A stretch of DNA of 64,000 bases from contig JAWSUT010000009.1 in the NCBI GenBank assembly GCA_033549345.1, forward strand, positions 36,483 through 100,482, in the 5' to 3' direction. This document shows, piece by piece, positions 27,361 through 35,539 of the stretch. Both the position numbers and the translations under genes were made by a program. Below the pieces are notes generated by a model. It had not been told where the DNA came from. It was given only the letters and a program-made list of their open reading frames with translations, and searched no databases. Positions within the stretch are counted from its first letter, which is position 1, and each line of letters begins with the position of its first letter. Source of the DNA: JAWSUT01 sp033549345 (GTDB taxonomy: Bacteria > Bacillota > Dethiobacteria > Dethiobacterales > Dethiobacteraceae).

Positions 27361-27489
27361 TTGCCGGGAGCCGACATCATCATTATTATTCTGCTGGGTA
27401 TCATCGCATGGAACGTTAAAACAGGATTTGAATCGCTACAGGATCAGCTAACGCAACTGAATAAGAGCCTGGGTAAGATAAATGATTAG
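27361..27489 (+). CDS. Small membrane peptide, 42 residues, TTG start
   Basis: TTG 27361 to TAG 27489. The peptide is a single hydrophobic helix (PGADIIIIILLGIIAWNV) followed by an amphipathic, charged tail (ESLQDQLTQLNKSL). GGGAGGT lies eight to nine bases upstream, whereas the ATG in between (27357) is out of frame. Such one-helix peptides often modulate membrane complexes. No homologue recognised; the helix-plus-amphipathic design suggests a real gene. Confidence 0.55.
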   Translation: MPGADIIIIILLGIIAWNVKTGFESLQDQLTQLNKSLGKIND

Positions 27490-27667
27490 CCGGTAAACAT
27501 TCTAATGGTATGGTGAGAGGAAAAAAATGTCAAATCTGAACAGAGAAGTCAAGAACTTTCGCAGAAAAAATAATTGTAAGCAGGAAATTTAAAAATTAAG
27601 TAGAAATAAATACTTGTTCTATGTGTAACTGAATATTAACAGAGATAATAGAGGGAGGAACAAAAAA

Positions 27668-28522
27668 TTGAAGAAGTTTGGAAAGTTGTTTGCGGTTAGT
27701 TTGCTTATTCTGGTCATGGTTTTTGTGTTGGTAGGCTGTGGTGGCAGCGACGGTAATGTTAACAATGGTAACGACGGTAACACCAATGATAATGGTCAAG
27801 AAGCCGTTACTGAAGTTCGCCGGTTTGAAACAACACCGATGGCTTTGCTCGAACTGATCAATAGCGGTGTAGATGCCGTTGTTGCCGATTCACCTGTTGT
27901 CCTTGAGTTTATCAAAGAAAACCCCAATTCCGGTTTAAAAGCGTTTGGCGATGATAATTTTGAAAAAGAATTTTACGGTATGGCTATGCGCCAGGAAGAT
28001 ACAGACACCCATGCGATGATTAACGAAGGTTTAAGTAAAATCAGGGCCAATGGCGTCTATGACAAGATTTTTAACAAGTATTTTGGTGACGGCGCTGACT
28101 ATGAAGTTGCCGAGTCTGAAAACACACTGGGCATTACGCTGAATGTTGCTCAGGATATGGCGTATGCACCCTTTGAATCGATTAACGAAGATGGTGAACC
28201 TGAAGGCTTTGATGTGGATCTGATTCGCGCCATTGCAGCAGAAATGGGCTTTGCGGTTAACCTGATTAATACCAACTGGGATGGCATTATCCCATCCCTG
28301 ACAGGTGGCAACTCCGATTTAATCATCAGTGCAATGACCATCACCGAAGAAAGATCAAAGAGTGTTACTTTCTCCGATCCTTACTTTGAAGCAACCCAGT
28401 TTATCGCTGTTCAGGAAGGCTCCGATATTGCCAGCCTGGCTGACCTGGAAGGAAAGAAAATTGGCGTGCAGAACCAGACAACAGGCGATATCGCTGTTAC
28501 AGAATTTTTCAACCTAGACTAA
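27668..28522 (+). CDS. Polar amino-acid ABC transporter binding lipoprotein with swapped (circularly permuted) halves
   Basis: A 284-residue exported lipoprotein (lipobox LVGC, Cys24) with a Gly/Asn/Asp-rich linker (25-48). The SBP_bac_3 domain is present but in reversed order. Residues 49-140 (RRFETTPMALLEL through YDKIFNKYFG) are the normal C-terminal half; 153-284 (ITLNVAQDMAYAPFES through GVQNQTTGDIAVTEFF) are the normal N-terminal half. The final NLD and the initial TEVRRFETTP would be contiguous in an ordinary protein, so nothing seems lost. The start is TTG 27668 after GGAGGAAC. It is followed by permease and ATPase genes, so it probably binds a polar amino acid. Confidence 0.85.
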   Translation: MKKFGKLFAVSLLILVMVFVLVGCGGSDGNVNNGNDGNTNDNGQEAVTEVRRFETTPMALLELINSGVDAVVADSPVVLEFIKENPNSGLKAFGDDNFEKEFYGMAMRQEDTDTHAMINEGLSKIRANGVYDKIFNKYFGDGADYEVAESENTLGITLNVAQDMAYAPFESINEDGEPEGFDVDLIRAIAAEMGFAVNLINTNWDGIIPSLTGGNSDLIISAMTITEERSKSVTFSDPYFEATQFIAVQEGSDIASLADLEGKKIGVQNQTTGDIAVTEFFNLD

Positions 28523-28546
28523 ACAGGATAGAACGACTAAAAAGGT

Positions 28547-28580
28547 TAGCGGGTGATACTTCGGTACGCCCGCTATTTCT
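28547..28580 (+). promoter_or_regulatory. Intercistronic hairpin with UUCG loop
   Basis: AGCGGG...TAC-TTCG-GTA...CCCGCT stem-loop followed by a weak U-run, 25 bases after the binding-protein gene. Such leaky terminator/stabiliser hairpins commonly keep binding-protein mRNA more abundant than that of permease and ATPase. Confidence 0.65.
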
Positions 28581-28629
28581 ATGAGTCCTGTCGGTAAACC
28601 GTTGAAGCTCGGGAAAAAGGTGGGTTAGT

Positions 28630-29316
28630 ATGGAATTTCGCTGGGAAATAATTATCAATTTTCTACCCCTAATGTTAAAAGGTGCAAGCCTTACTCTACA
28701 GCTGACCGCAATTTCAGTAGCTATTGGTACTTTAATCGGTCTGATTGTTAGCTTAATGCGTGTGTCTGGATTTAAACCTCTGCTGTGGCTGTCTAAGTCA
28801 TATATTGACTTTTTACGGGGTACACCGCTTCTGGTTCAGATTTTCCTGGTCCACTACGGTGGGCCCCAGGTTCTAAGGGAGTTCTTAGGCCGGCCGGTTA
28901 CCTTTGCCGCCATGATGTCCGCTGTAATTGCGCTCAGCTTAAACAGCGGAGCCTATATCGCAGAGATATTCCGTGGTGGAATTCAGTCCATCGAAAGAGG
29001 ACAGATGGAAGCAGCCCGTTCACTGGGAATGACGTACGGCCAGGCGATGCGGTACGTAATTTTACCCCAGGCCTTTAAACGGAGCATTCCGCCTCTGGGG
29101 AATGAGTTTATTGCTATGCTAAAAGACTCATCCCTCGTCTCTGTGATTGCGCTGCAGGAGTTAATGATGGTCGGGCGAATCATGCAGGGGAGAACATTTC
29201 GGGCGTTTGAAACGTATATCGGTATTGCCATTTTCTATTTAATCATGACCATGTCCATTTCCCAGATTGTTTCATACATGGAGAGGAGGTATGGCAAGAG
29301 TGATCAAAGTGACTGA
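28630..29316 (+). CDS. Polar amino-acid ABC transporter permease
   Basis: A 228-residue HisM/GlnP-type permease with about five transmembrane helices. Family marks are SYIDFLRGTPLLVQIF and the coupling EAA loop GQMEAARSLGMTYGQAMRY. Ribosome site GGGAAAAAGGTGGG before ATG 28630. The gene overlaps the downstream ATPase gene by up to 26 bases. Forms the membrane channel for uptake of the amino acid captured by the binding lipoprotein. Confidence 0.95.
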   Translation: MEFRWEIIINFLPLMLKGASLTLQLTAISVAIGTLIGLIVSLMRVSGFKPLLWLSKSYIDFLRGTPLLVQIFLVHYGGPQVLREFLGRPVTFAAMMSAVIALSLNSGAYIAEIFRGGIQSIERGQMEAARSLGMTYGQAMRYVILPQAFKRSIPPLGNEFIAMLKDSSLVSVIALQELMMVGRIMQGRTFRAFETYIGIAIFYLIMTMSISQIVSYMERRYGKSDQSD

Positions 29317-30025
29317 TCTGAAAAAAAACTTTGGTAGCCTGGAAGTGTTGAAGGGCGTTTCTTGCCAGGTCGAGCCTAAAGAAGTGGTGGTGGTCATCGG
29401 ACCTTCAGGCTCCGGGAAGAGCACCTTTCTCCGCTGTATAAACCAACTCGAAACTGCCACCGCGGGCGAAATCCTCATTGAGGGTGTTGATGTTACGGAT
29501 CCCAAAACAAACATTAACCGGGTGCGCGAAAATGTGGGTATGGTTTTCCAGCGATTTAACCTGTTCCCGCATAAAACAGCTCTGCAGAATGTCGCCATGG
29601 CTCCCATGAAAGTAAAAAAAGTATCTGCCAAAGAAGCCGAAAAACTGGCAATGGACCTTCTCGTCCGGGTTGGGCTGGCAGATAAAGCTCATCAATACCC
29701 GGATAAACTCTCCGGCGGCCAGCAGCAGCGGGTAGCCATTGCCAGAGCCCTGGCCATGCGTCCAAAAATTATGCTCTTTGATGAACCCACCTCTGCACTG
29801 GACCCTGAAATGGTAGGCGAGGTGTTGGAAGTTATTAAAGACTTGGCCAAAGAAGGCATGACCATGGTGGTTGTGACCCATGAAATGGGCTTTGCCAAAG
29901 AAGTCGGTGACAGAGTTTTGTTTATGGACGAAGGTTTAATCGTCGAAGAAGGCCCACCAAAAGAATTATTTTCTGCTCCGAAAAATAAACGAACCCAGGC
30001 ATTTTTAAGTAAAATACTGCACTAA
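29291..30025 (+). CDS. Polar amino-acid ABC transporter ATPase (GlnQ-type)
   Basis: A 244-residue ATPase. Walker A is GPSGSGKST, Q-loop VFQRFNLFPH, signature LSGGQQQRVAIARAL, Walker B MLFDEPTSALDPE and switch VTHEMGFA. Residues match the GlnQ/ArtP group of amino-acid importers. Of two starts, ATG 29291 directly abuts GGAGGT, while GTG 29300 is nine bases away and gives the usual IKVTDLKKNFG opening, so the GTG is likely the true start. Last gene of the transporter operon, followed by a strong terminator. Confidence 0.95.
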   Translation: MARVIKVTDLKKNFGSLEVLKGVSCQVEPKEVVVVIGPSGSGKSTFLRCINQLETATAGEILIEGVDVTDPKTNINRVRENVGMVFQRFNLFPHKTALQNVAMAPMKVKKVSAKEAEKLAMDLLVRVGLADKAHQYPDKLSGGQQQRVAIARALAMRPKIMLFDEPTSALDPEMVGEVLEVIKDLAKEGMTMVVVTHEMGFAKEVGDRVLFMDEGLIVEEGPPKELFSAPKNKRTQAFLSKILH

Positions 30026-30030
30026 ATGAA

Positions 30031-30056
30031 ACGTGGCACCCTGCCACGTTTTTTTA
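30031..30056 (+). terminator. Terminator of the amino-acid ABC operon
   Basis: ACGTGGCA / TGCCACGT perfect stem with a three-base loop and seven Ts, six bases after the ATPase stop. Confidence 0.93.
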
Positions 30057-30089
30057 TAGGCAAGGAAATTATAAGCATGCAGAAAAGCG

Positions 30090-30239
30090 CGTTCCTTGAC
30101 TATAGGGGGTTGGTAAGGGGGACACCCCCCTTACTCTTGCGGGGTGGTCAGGGTCGAAGACCCGTCGAAGGGGCGGCAGTCCCTAAAGAGCAAGAAAGAC
30201 GCCTCCAAAAAGAAAAAACGCGTCAGCGTCTTTCTTGTA
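30090..30239. repeat. GC-rich palindromic repeat cluster, no gene
   Basis: The gene-free stretch 30057-30384 holds a G-rich palindrome (GTAAGGGGG...CCCCCCTTAC, 30114-30135) and a separate 12-base inverted repeat CAAGAAAGACGC / GCGTCTTTCTTG (about 30191-30238) around a poly-A-rich loop. The base composition differs from its neighbours. It looks like a non-coding mobile or regulatory repeat; no transposase or protein is visible. Confidence 0.55.
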
Positions 30240-30384
30240 TGGGCATATAAAGTGGTTAATGAATAATCACAGATGGCTCTCCCGACAAAGATTAAATTAA
30301 CACAATATGAATATTCTTCTTACTCTGCAATAAACAACTGATTATATGCTATACTTTTGTTCAAACTGGAAAGGAGTGATATTG

Positions 30385-30585
30385 ATGAAGATTACAATCG
30401 AAAATAATCGTGTTATCATGCGGCCCGAGAAAGGTGAAGAAACAAAACAGCTTGAAAAGCTTTGGAATGCTTTGGTTGGCTGCACAACCGATTCACACAA
30501 ACTGGTACCAATTGGAGAATATGAACCACTTAAAAGCAAAATAGAAGCAATGTTTTATATCGAAGAACAGAAAGTTACAGGTTAG
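30385..30585 (+). CDS. Small hypothetical protein, 66 residues
   Basis: A soluble peptide (MKITIENNRVIMRPEKGEET...) with no recognised domain. AAGGAGTGA is placed seven bases before ATG 30385; upstream in-frame starts lack a site. It is followed by a terminator at 30626-30663. It may be a small conserved Firmicute protein, but I cannot name a family. Confidence 0.6.
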   Translation: MKITIENNRVIMRPEKGEETKQLEKLWNALVGCTTDSHKLVPIGEYEPLKSKIEAMFYIEEQKVTG

Positions 30586-30625
30586 CAATGGATAACGAAA
30601 CTTGTTAAACAAATTGTATTACAAT

Positions 30626-30663
30626 AAACAGCCGGTGCAGATTTGCTGCCCGGCTGTTTATAT
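30626..30663 (+). terminator. Rho-independent terminator
   Basis: AAACAGCCGG...CCGGCTGTTT stem followed by an AT-rich run after the small 66-residue gene. Confidence 0.8.
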
Positions 30664-30699
30664 AATAATTAAAAGTATCAGGAAGTAAAGTCTGTAAAA

Positions 30700-30810
30700 A
30701 GCAGGTGAAATCAAAGGTTTCCCCTGGGGATTAATAACCAGAAACTGTTCCACATTTAGTATCAGCTGGAGTACTTTACTATCCGGCTGATTTTTTAAAA
30801 AGATTTGAGT
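30700..30810 (-). pseudogene. Remnant of a Uma2-family (DUF820) gene
   Basis: The minus strand encodes LQLILNVEQFLVINPQGK, which aligns with LQIYQKAEVEHFWVVNPQEK of the intact Uma2 gene at 35540-36313. At DNA level the 28 bases ending TGTTCCAC agree at about 21 positions. Only this C-terminal patch of the nuclease-like domain is left, with no start, no catalytic region and AT-rich flanks. It is a decayed paralogue. I see nothing else in 30664-30913. Confidence 0.6.
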
Positions 30811-30913
30811 AAGCGCACCTCTGCAGAAACGTATTAAAGAAGTTAGCAGGATGTTCAAGAAAATAGCCGAAATAATAGATATCTGATTGGTTAACGATGA
30901 GAGGTGAATAAAT

Positions 30914-31846
30914 GTGAGCAATTCATTATCTATTGAAATAAAGGGGTTGACCAAATCCTACGGCACGGTACAGGCACTGCGGGGTGTGGACCTGTCGGTA
31001 AAGTGTGGTGAAATATTAGGCTTTCTTGGCCCCAACGGTGCCGGGAAAACGACCACGATTCGCTGTCTGCTGGATCTGATTCGGCCCCAGGCGGGGACAA
31101 TGAGAATTCTGGGCATCGACCCGGCAAAAGATCCGGTCGCTGTCCGCTCCCGTGTTGGTTACCTTCCGGGTGAGCTTAACTTAGAAAGCAACCTGACTGT
31201 TAAAGGGGCGCTCCACTATTTTAATGATCTGCGGAAACGCAAAGCCGACTGGAATTATGTGCGTGAGCTGACTGAACGACTGGAACTGGATCTGGACAAA
31301 CCCATTAAGAACCTTTCCAAAGGCAATAAACAGAAGGTTGGTTTGGTTCAGGCCCTGATGACACGACCGGAACTGCTGCTGCTGGACGAACCAACCAGCG
31401 GGCTTGACCCGCTTATGCAGCAGGAAGTTTATCATTTGCTTAGAGAAGCGAAAGACAATGGTACAACAGTTTTTTTCTCCTCGCATGTCATCAGTGAAGT
31501 GGAGACCATCGCTGAAAGGGTGGCAATTATCCGCTCGGGTGTAATCGTCGAGGAAGCTGAACCCGGTAAACTTATTAATATGTCTTTGCGACGGTACCGA
31601 CTGCGATTCCGTGAACCGGTAAACATTAAGCCCGTAATCAGCCTGGAGGGGATCTCACTGATCAGGGAAAATAACGGTACAGACTTTACCATACAGGTGG
31701 AGGGAGAAGTAGACCGACTGGTCAAGGCCCTTGCTAAGTTCCCAGTCAGTGACCTCCAGTCCGACCACCTGTCACTGGAAGAAGTTTTTCTGGCTTATTA
31801 TAAGGCCGGCAAGAAGGAGGAAAATGAATATGCTGGCAGAGTATAA
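30914..31846 (+). CDS. ABC exporter ATP-binding subunit
   Basis: A 310-residue ATPase with Walker A GPNGAGKTTT, signature LSKGNKQKVGLVQALM, Walker B LLLLDEPTSGLDP and switch VFFSSHVISE, plus a C-terminal domain of about 85 residues. It belongs to the ABC-2 exporter group (BcrA/CcmA-like). The start is GTG 30914 after GAGAGGTGAATAA; the ATG three bases upstream runs directly into TGA. It overlaps the permease gene by about 20 bases. Substrate unknown. Confidence 0.93.
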   Translation: MSNSLSIEIKGLTKSYGTVQALRGVDLSVKCGEILGFLGPNGAGKTTTIRCLLDLIRPQAGTMRILGIDPAKDPVAVRSRVGYLPGELNLESNLTVKGALHYFNDLRKRKADWNYVRELTERLELDLDKPIKNLSKGNKQKVGLVQALMTRPELLLLDEPTSGLDPLMQQEVYHLLREAKDNGTTVFFSSHVISEVETIAERVAIIRSGVIVEEAEPGKLINMSLRRYRLRFREPVNIKPVISLEGISLIRENNGTDFTIQVEGEVDRLVKALAKFPVSDLQSDHLSLEEVFLAYYKAGKKEENEYAGRV

Positions 31847-32669
31847 ACATACATTGAGACGCCTGCGCTGGCAGGTAATCGGTTGGTCAGTCGGGATCGC
31901 ACTTTATGGTCTGTTGATGGCTTTCTTTTACCCCAGCATGGTCGAAATGGGAGATATGATGAATGAATATATCAGCATGTTTCCGGAAGCCATGCTCGCC
32001 TTTTTTGAAAACATCTATGCCATCGGCACACCCATGGGTTATATTGATGTCTATTTCTTTTCCTACCTGCACCTGATCATCGGTATCTTCGCCATTAGCG
32101 CCGGTGTCGGTTTGCTAGCCGGTGACGAAGAGAAAGGTGTTCTTGACCTGGTCATGGCACAACCAATCGGCCGTACTAGTTTGTTTTTTGGACGATTGCT
32201 GGGTCTTGCCACTGCTTTGGCGGTCATTAATATCGCCGGGTGGCTGAGTTGGGTAATACCTGCCGGGAGTGTAGGGTTTGAACTGAGTTGGTTCGAACTG
32301 CTGCTGCCGTTTCTCCCTTTATATGCAGTACTTATGCTCTTCGCCGGGTTAGCTATGTTTTTAAGTATGGTTCTCCCTGCGGCACGTATTGCCGGCATGC
32401 TGAGCGGCGCTATACTGGTGGGTAATTACCTGTTGCAGGGATTAGCCAATATAAACGACAAACTGCAGCCGCTGATGAGCGTTATGCCCCTGAATTACTA
32501 TCAGGGCGGTACAGCGGTCGAGGGCCTGAATGTAAACTGGCTAATCGGTTTGCTCCTAAGTTCGTTTATTGTCATCATCGCTGCCTGGCTGCTGTTTCAA
32601 AAACGTGACATTCGTGTAGGCGGGGAAAGAAGCTGGAGCTTGCCGATACCAAGGCTCCATTCCAGGTAG
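31824..32669 (+). CDS. ABC-2 family permease
   Basis: A 281-residue membrane protein with six or more helices. Residues around DEEKGVLDLVMAQPIGRTSL form the cytoplasmic loop typical of ABC-2 permeases that move antibiotics or other hydrophobic molecules. ATG 31824 (or 31830) follows AAGGAGG. Overlap with the ATPase gene implies coupled translation and a two-protein exporter. Confidence 0.9.
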   Translation: MNMLAEYKHTLRRLRWQVIGWSVGIALYGLLMAFFYPSMVEMGDMMNEYISMFPEAMLAFFENIYAIGTPMGYIDVYFFSYLHLIIGIFAISAGVGLLAGDEEKGVLDLVMAQPIGRTSLFFGRLLGLATALAVINIAGWLSWVIPAGSVGFELSWFELLLPFLPLYAVLMLFAGLAMFLSMVLPAARIAGMLSGAILVGNYLLQGLANINDKLQPLMSVMPLNYYQGGTAVEGLNVNWLIGLLLSSFIVIIAAWLLFQKRDIRVGGERSWSLPIPRLHSR

Positions 32670-32922
32670 CAGAAGGCAACTGTCACATATTAACCTTTTT
32701 GGAAAGTCTGGCTAACCGGCTTCGGGTTAGATTAGGCAACTTGCTGACACTAACTGGTGGTATGGTAATTAAAGAATGTATATCCGCTCACCCTACAGTA
32801 ATGCGGAAAATTATTAAAAACAGCATCTGGATTATTTCTTTCAAGCTCAGAAAATGTTTAGTTTATGTTTAAACACTTTTAGTAAACTAAAAACACACCA
32901 TTAAACAAAAGAGGGGATATAA

Positions 32923-33324
32923 ATGAGAGTCAAACTGAACATTAAATCTGCTTTTATCCTGATATGTGTCGTTTACACAATTCTAACAGTAACCAGTTCA
33001 GGATTTGGATTGCTAGGCGGGAGAACCACAGATACCCACGTCCATCTGCTGCTTCGTTTTGTTGTAACATCAATCGGTATTGGCAGCATCTTAATTTTTA
33101 ACCTGTTTCCGAAATGGCCGCTGGGGGGAATTTTTGCTTTTCACTATACTGTCACCATGAGTTTCATTTTTGCTCTGGTGTGGATGAGCGGTCTTTTCAT
33201 TGAATTGCATCCGGACGCTTACCGGGATATTTTCTTAAACTTCACGTCCGTCTACCTGTTGCTATCCATAGCAATTCAGATTACCGCCTGGTATAAAAAC
33301 CGGAAGCGTTTGGCCGGAGGGTAA
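32923..33324 (+). CDS. DUF6608-like four-helix membrane protein
   Basis: A 133-residue protein with four predicted transmembrane segments and a short cytoplasmic Lys/Arg tail (YKNRKRLAGG). The sequence resembles the DUF6608 group of small Firmicute membrane proteins; function unknown. GAGGGG lies before ATG 32923. The preceding 253 bases (32670-32922) hold only a small inverted repeat at 32711-32729 (CTAACC / GGTTAG) and no gene. Confidence 0.7.
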   Translation: MRVKLNIKSAFILICVVYTILTVTSSGFGLLGGRTTDTHVHLLLRFVVTSIGIGSILIFNLFPKWPLGGIFAFHYTVTMSFIFALVWMSGLFIELHPDAYRDIFLNFTSVYLLLSIAIQITAWYKNRKRLAGG

Positions 33325-33396
33325 GAAATTCATCATTTCTCCAGTAAACATTCTTTGAATTGCCCTGATATTTACAATCCGGATGACTAATGGAAG

Positions 33397-34359
33397 GTGG
33401 GGTGGAAGAAAATTATTGGCATAATTATATTGGTTATTTGCGGAATAGCAGCAATATTTATCGGTGCGTCCACTCTAAATCATAATTATCGGTTGCGCAA
33501 GGAAGCAAAAAAGTATCCTCCGCCGGGGAAGTTAGTCGAAGTAAATAATCAAAAGATTCATGTCTTTAGTGAGGGTGAAGGAAATATTACTTTGGTTTTT
33601 ATGTCCGGACATGGTACACCGTCTCCTGTCATAGATTTTAAACCATTGTGGCAAAGGCTAAGTAATGAATACAGAATAACAGTGATAGAAAAACCCGGGT
33701 ACGGCTGGAGTGAAGCATCCGACAGACCCAGGGATTTGGCTACCATGCTTGAGGAAACAAGAGAAGCACTAAGCCTTTCCGGGGAAAACGGCCCATATGT
33801 TCTTGTTCCCCATTCGATGTCCGGCCTGGAAGCTATCTACTGGGCGCAGAAATTTCCCGATGAAGTAAAAGCGATCATAGGCATTGATCCTTCTGTCCCT
33901 GATTTTATCGAACATTCACTTGACCTTCCTCAAAGTGGCCAATTATCTATGATGTATGTTATATCGCGAATCGGTTTGTCCCGATTCATGCCGCAGGAAG
34001 AGAAGGAAAAGAACTTTCCCCTGCTCTCTTCAAATGATCTGTCTGACGAATATAAAGAGCAATACCTGGCTATGTTCTATAAAAGTGCGTATACAAAAAA
34101 CATGCTCAATGAAGTTGAATATTTGCAAAACAATGCCCAAAAAGTCAGTGAGAATAAATTCCCCAGCGATACTCCAATGTACTTCTTTATTTCAGATGGC
34201 AAGGAAGTTACAGAAGCGGACTGGAGAGGCCTGGTGACTGATTACGTGTCAAAGGTAAGTATGGGTCGGTACATGTACCTGAACAGCGGACATTATCTCC
34301 ATCATGCTGAATCAGAAATTATAGCTGAGGAAATAAAAAAGTTTATCAGGGAAATCTGA
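33397..34359 (+). CDS. Alpha/beta hydrolase, membrane-anchored
   Basis: A 320-residue hydrolase with an N-terminal transmembrane anchor (residues 5-25). The nucleophile elbow is PHSMSGLEA (Ser between His and Met), the oxyanion region GHGTPSP, and the C-terminal catalytic His lies in NSGHYLHHAE. Substrate is probably an ester or lactone but cannot be told. The start is GTG 33397 with a GGAAGGTG site. It is followed by a thioesterase gene 73 bases on. Confidence 0.85.
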   Translation: MGWKKIIGIIILVICGIAAIFIGASTLNHNYRLRKEAKKYPPPGKLVEVNNQKIHVFSEGEGNITLVFMSGHGTPSPVIDFKPLWQRLSNEYRITVIEKPGYGWSEASDRPRDLATMLEETREALSLSGENGPYVLVPHSMSGLEAIYWAQKFPDEVKAIIGIDPSVPDFIEHSLDLPQSGQLSMMYVISRIGLSRFMPQEEKEKNFPLLSSNDLSDEYKEQYLAMFYKSAYTKNMLNEVEYLQNNAQKVSENKFPSDTPMYFFISDGKEVTEADWRGLVTDYVSKVSMGRYMYLNSGHYLHHAESEIIAEEIKKFIREI

Positions 34360-34432
34360 AACAAAGCGGCCTGATAATCCAGTAAACATTATCGCCGCAA
34401 TCTTCAATTTAAATAATAAGGGAGTAGCAAAA

Positions 34433-34870
34433 ATGCATTTTAAAGCTAGGGATGAAGACTTTCTGACTCGAATTACTGAAAGTTTTAAAAAACAAACTGT
34501 AATGCAGACCATCCAGGGTCAGTTAGTTAAGGTAGAACCCGGCGAGGTGCACATAAAGCTGCCGTTCTCCAAAAAACTGACCCAGCAGCATGGCTTCATC
34601 CATGCAGGCATACTGACAACAGTCGTTGACAGCGCATGCGGATATGCAGCCTGGACACTCATGGATCCCGAAGCAGAAGTGCTGACTGTGGAATACAAAG
34701 TAAACTTTCTCCTGCCGGCTAAAGGAAAAGAATTTCTTGCTGTGGGACGTGTTGTCAAGCCGGGAAGGAACTTAACCGTTTGCACAGGTGAAATTCTTGT
34801 AATAAACGGAGAAGAGTGCAAAACAGCAGCGGTTATGCAAGCTACGATGATGGCCATATACAATAAATAA
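34433..34870 (+). CDS. PaaI-type hotdog-fold thioesterase
   Basis: A 145-residue acyl-CoA thioesterase-like protein. The key helix reads QQHGFIHAGILTTVVDSACG, carrying the HGG-like turn and catalytic Asp of the PaaI/DUF4442 group, and VEYKVNFLLPAKG follows. Probably a cytosolic tetramer that hydrolyses aryl- or acyl-CoA. GGGAG precedes ATG 34433. A second, decayed copy of this gene's 3' end lies at 36481-36514. The selenocysteine DsbA-like gene begins 28 bases downstream. Confidence 0.9.
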   Translation: MHFKARDEDFLTRITESFKKQTVMQTIQGQLVKVEPGEVHIKLPFSKKLTQQHGFIHAGILTTVVDSACGYAAWTLMDPEAEVLTVEYKVNFLLPAKGKEFLAVGRVVKPGRNLTVCTGEILVINGEECKTAAVMQATMMAIYNK

Positions 34871-34898
34871 TCCAGGCAATACGCAAGGAGGTTTACCG

Positions 34899-35471
34899 AT
34901 GATAACGATTAAAGTATATTCTGATTATATCTGACCGTTTTGTTATATCGGCAAAGGTATTGTCGACGAGCTAAAAAAGGAATTTGATATACAGGATATT
35001 TGGCAGGGGGTAGAGATTCACCCGGAGACTCCCCCGGAAGGCCGGGATATGAGCGATTTGTTCCCATTGGAAAAGCGTGAACAATATTTTCTACGCTTGA
35101 ATGAAATGGGAAAAGACTACGGAATTGTATTTAAAAGAAGTAACGGCTACCTTGCCAATTCCCGACGGGCTTTGCTGCTTGGTGAATACGCAAAATCAAC
35201 CAACTCTTTCGAAGCACTCCATTCCGCATTGTTTAAAGCATATTTTACAGAAGGTAAAGATATTGGTGACTGTGAAGTACTCCTACAGTTGGCTAAATCA
35301 GCGGGGTTGTCACGTGAAGAGGTAGAACAGGCTTGGCAAAATGAAAACCTGATACACCCGGCAAATATAACCGCTGTACCCACTTTTGAAATTAACGGCG
35401 GAGACTATATAGTCGGGGTCAGATCTTACAATGCTTTTAGAGAAGCATTACATAAAGCAGGGCGTCTTTGA
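34899..35471 (+). CDS. DsbA/FrnE-like thioredoxin-fold oxidoreductase, probable selenoprotein (UPFC)
   Basis: Full-length frame of 190 codons with one internal TGA at codon 12 (34932-34934). Upstream reads MITIKVYSDYI, downstream PFCYIGKGIVDELKKEF, so TGA replaces the first Cys of the CPFC redox motif. AAGGAGGT sits six bases before ATG 34899, so the 11-codon start is real; a start at 35049 would delete the active site. A hairpin at 34948-34966 (TCGGCAA-AGGTA-TTGTCGA) has its loop 21 bases after the TGA, as in bacterial SECIS elements. Further FrnE-like features are the cis-Pro region AVPTFEINGGDYIVG and a helical insert. Likely role: thiol-disulfide exchange with Sec as attacking residue. 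Alternative: a nonsense mutation. Confidence 0.85.
34948..34966 (+). promoter_or_regulatory. SECIS-like hairpin in the DsbA/FrnE-like gene
   Basis: Seven-pair stem TCGGCAA / TTGTCGA (one G-U) with loop AGGTA. G is within the first two loop bases, and the loop starts 21 bases after the in-frame TGA. These fit bacterial SECIS rules for SelB binding. Confidence 0.65.
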
Positions 35472-35539
35472 GAAACTCTCGATCTTCAGTGGTAATAAGT
35501 AAAAGACCTCGTGACCCAAGTTGAAATGGGATGTGAGGT

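Noticed and set aside
27668..28522. Assembly collapse of two tandem binding-protein domains
   Set aside because: A collapsed tandem would leave signal-N-C order; here the signal is joined to the C half. Kept as a check, not as the preferred explanation.
34899..35471. Plain pseudogene by nonsense mutation
   Set aside because: No other lesion, TGA exactly at the catalytic Cys, a SECIS-like hairpin, and two similar cases nearby make decay less likely, though not excluded.
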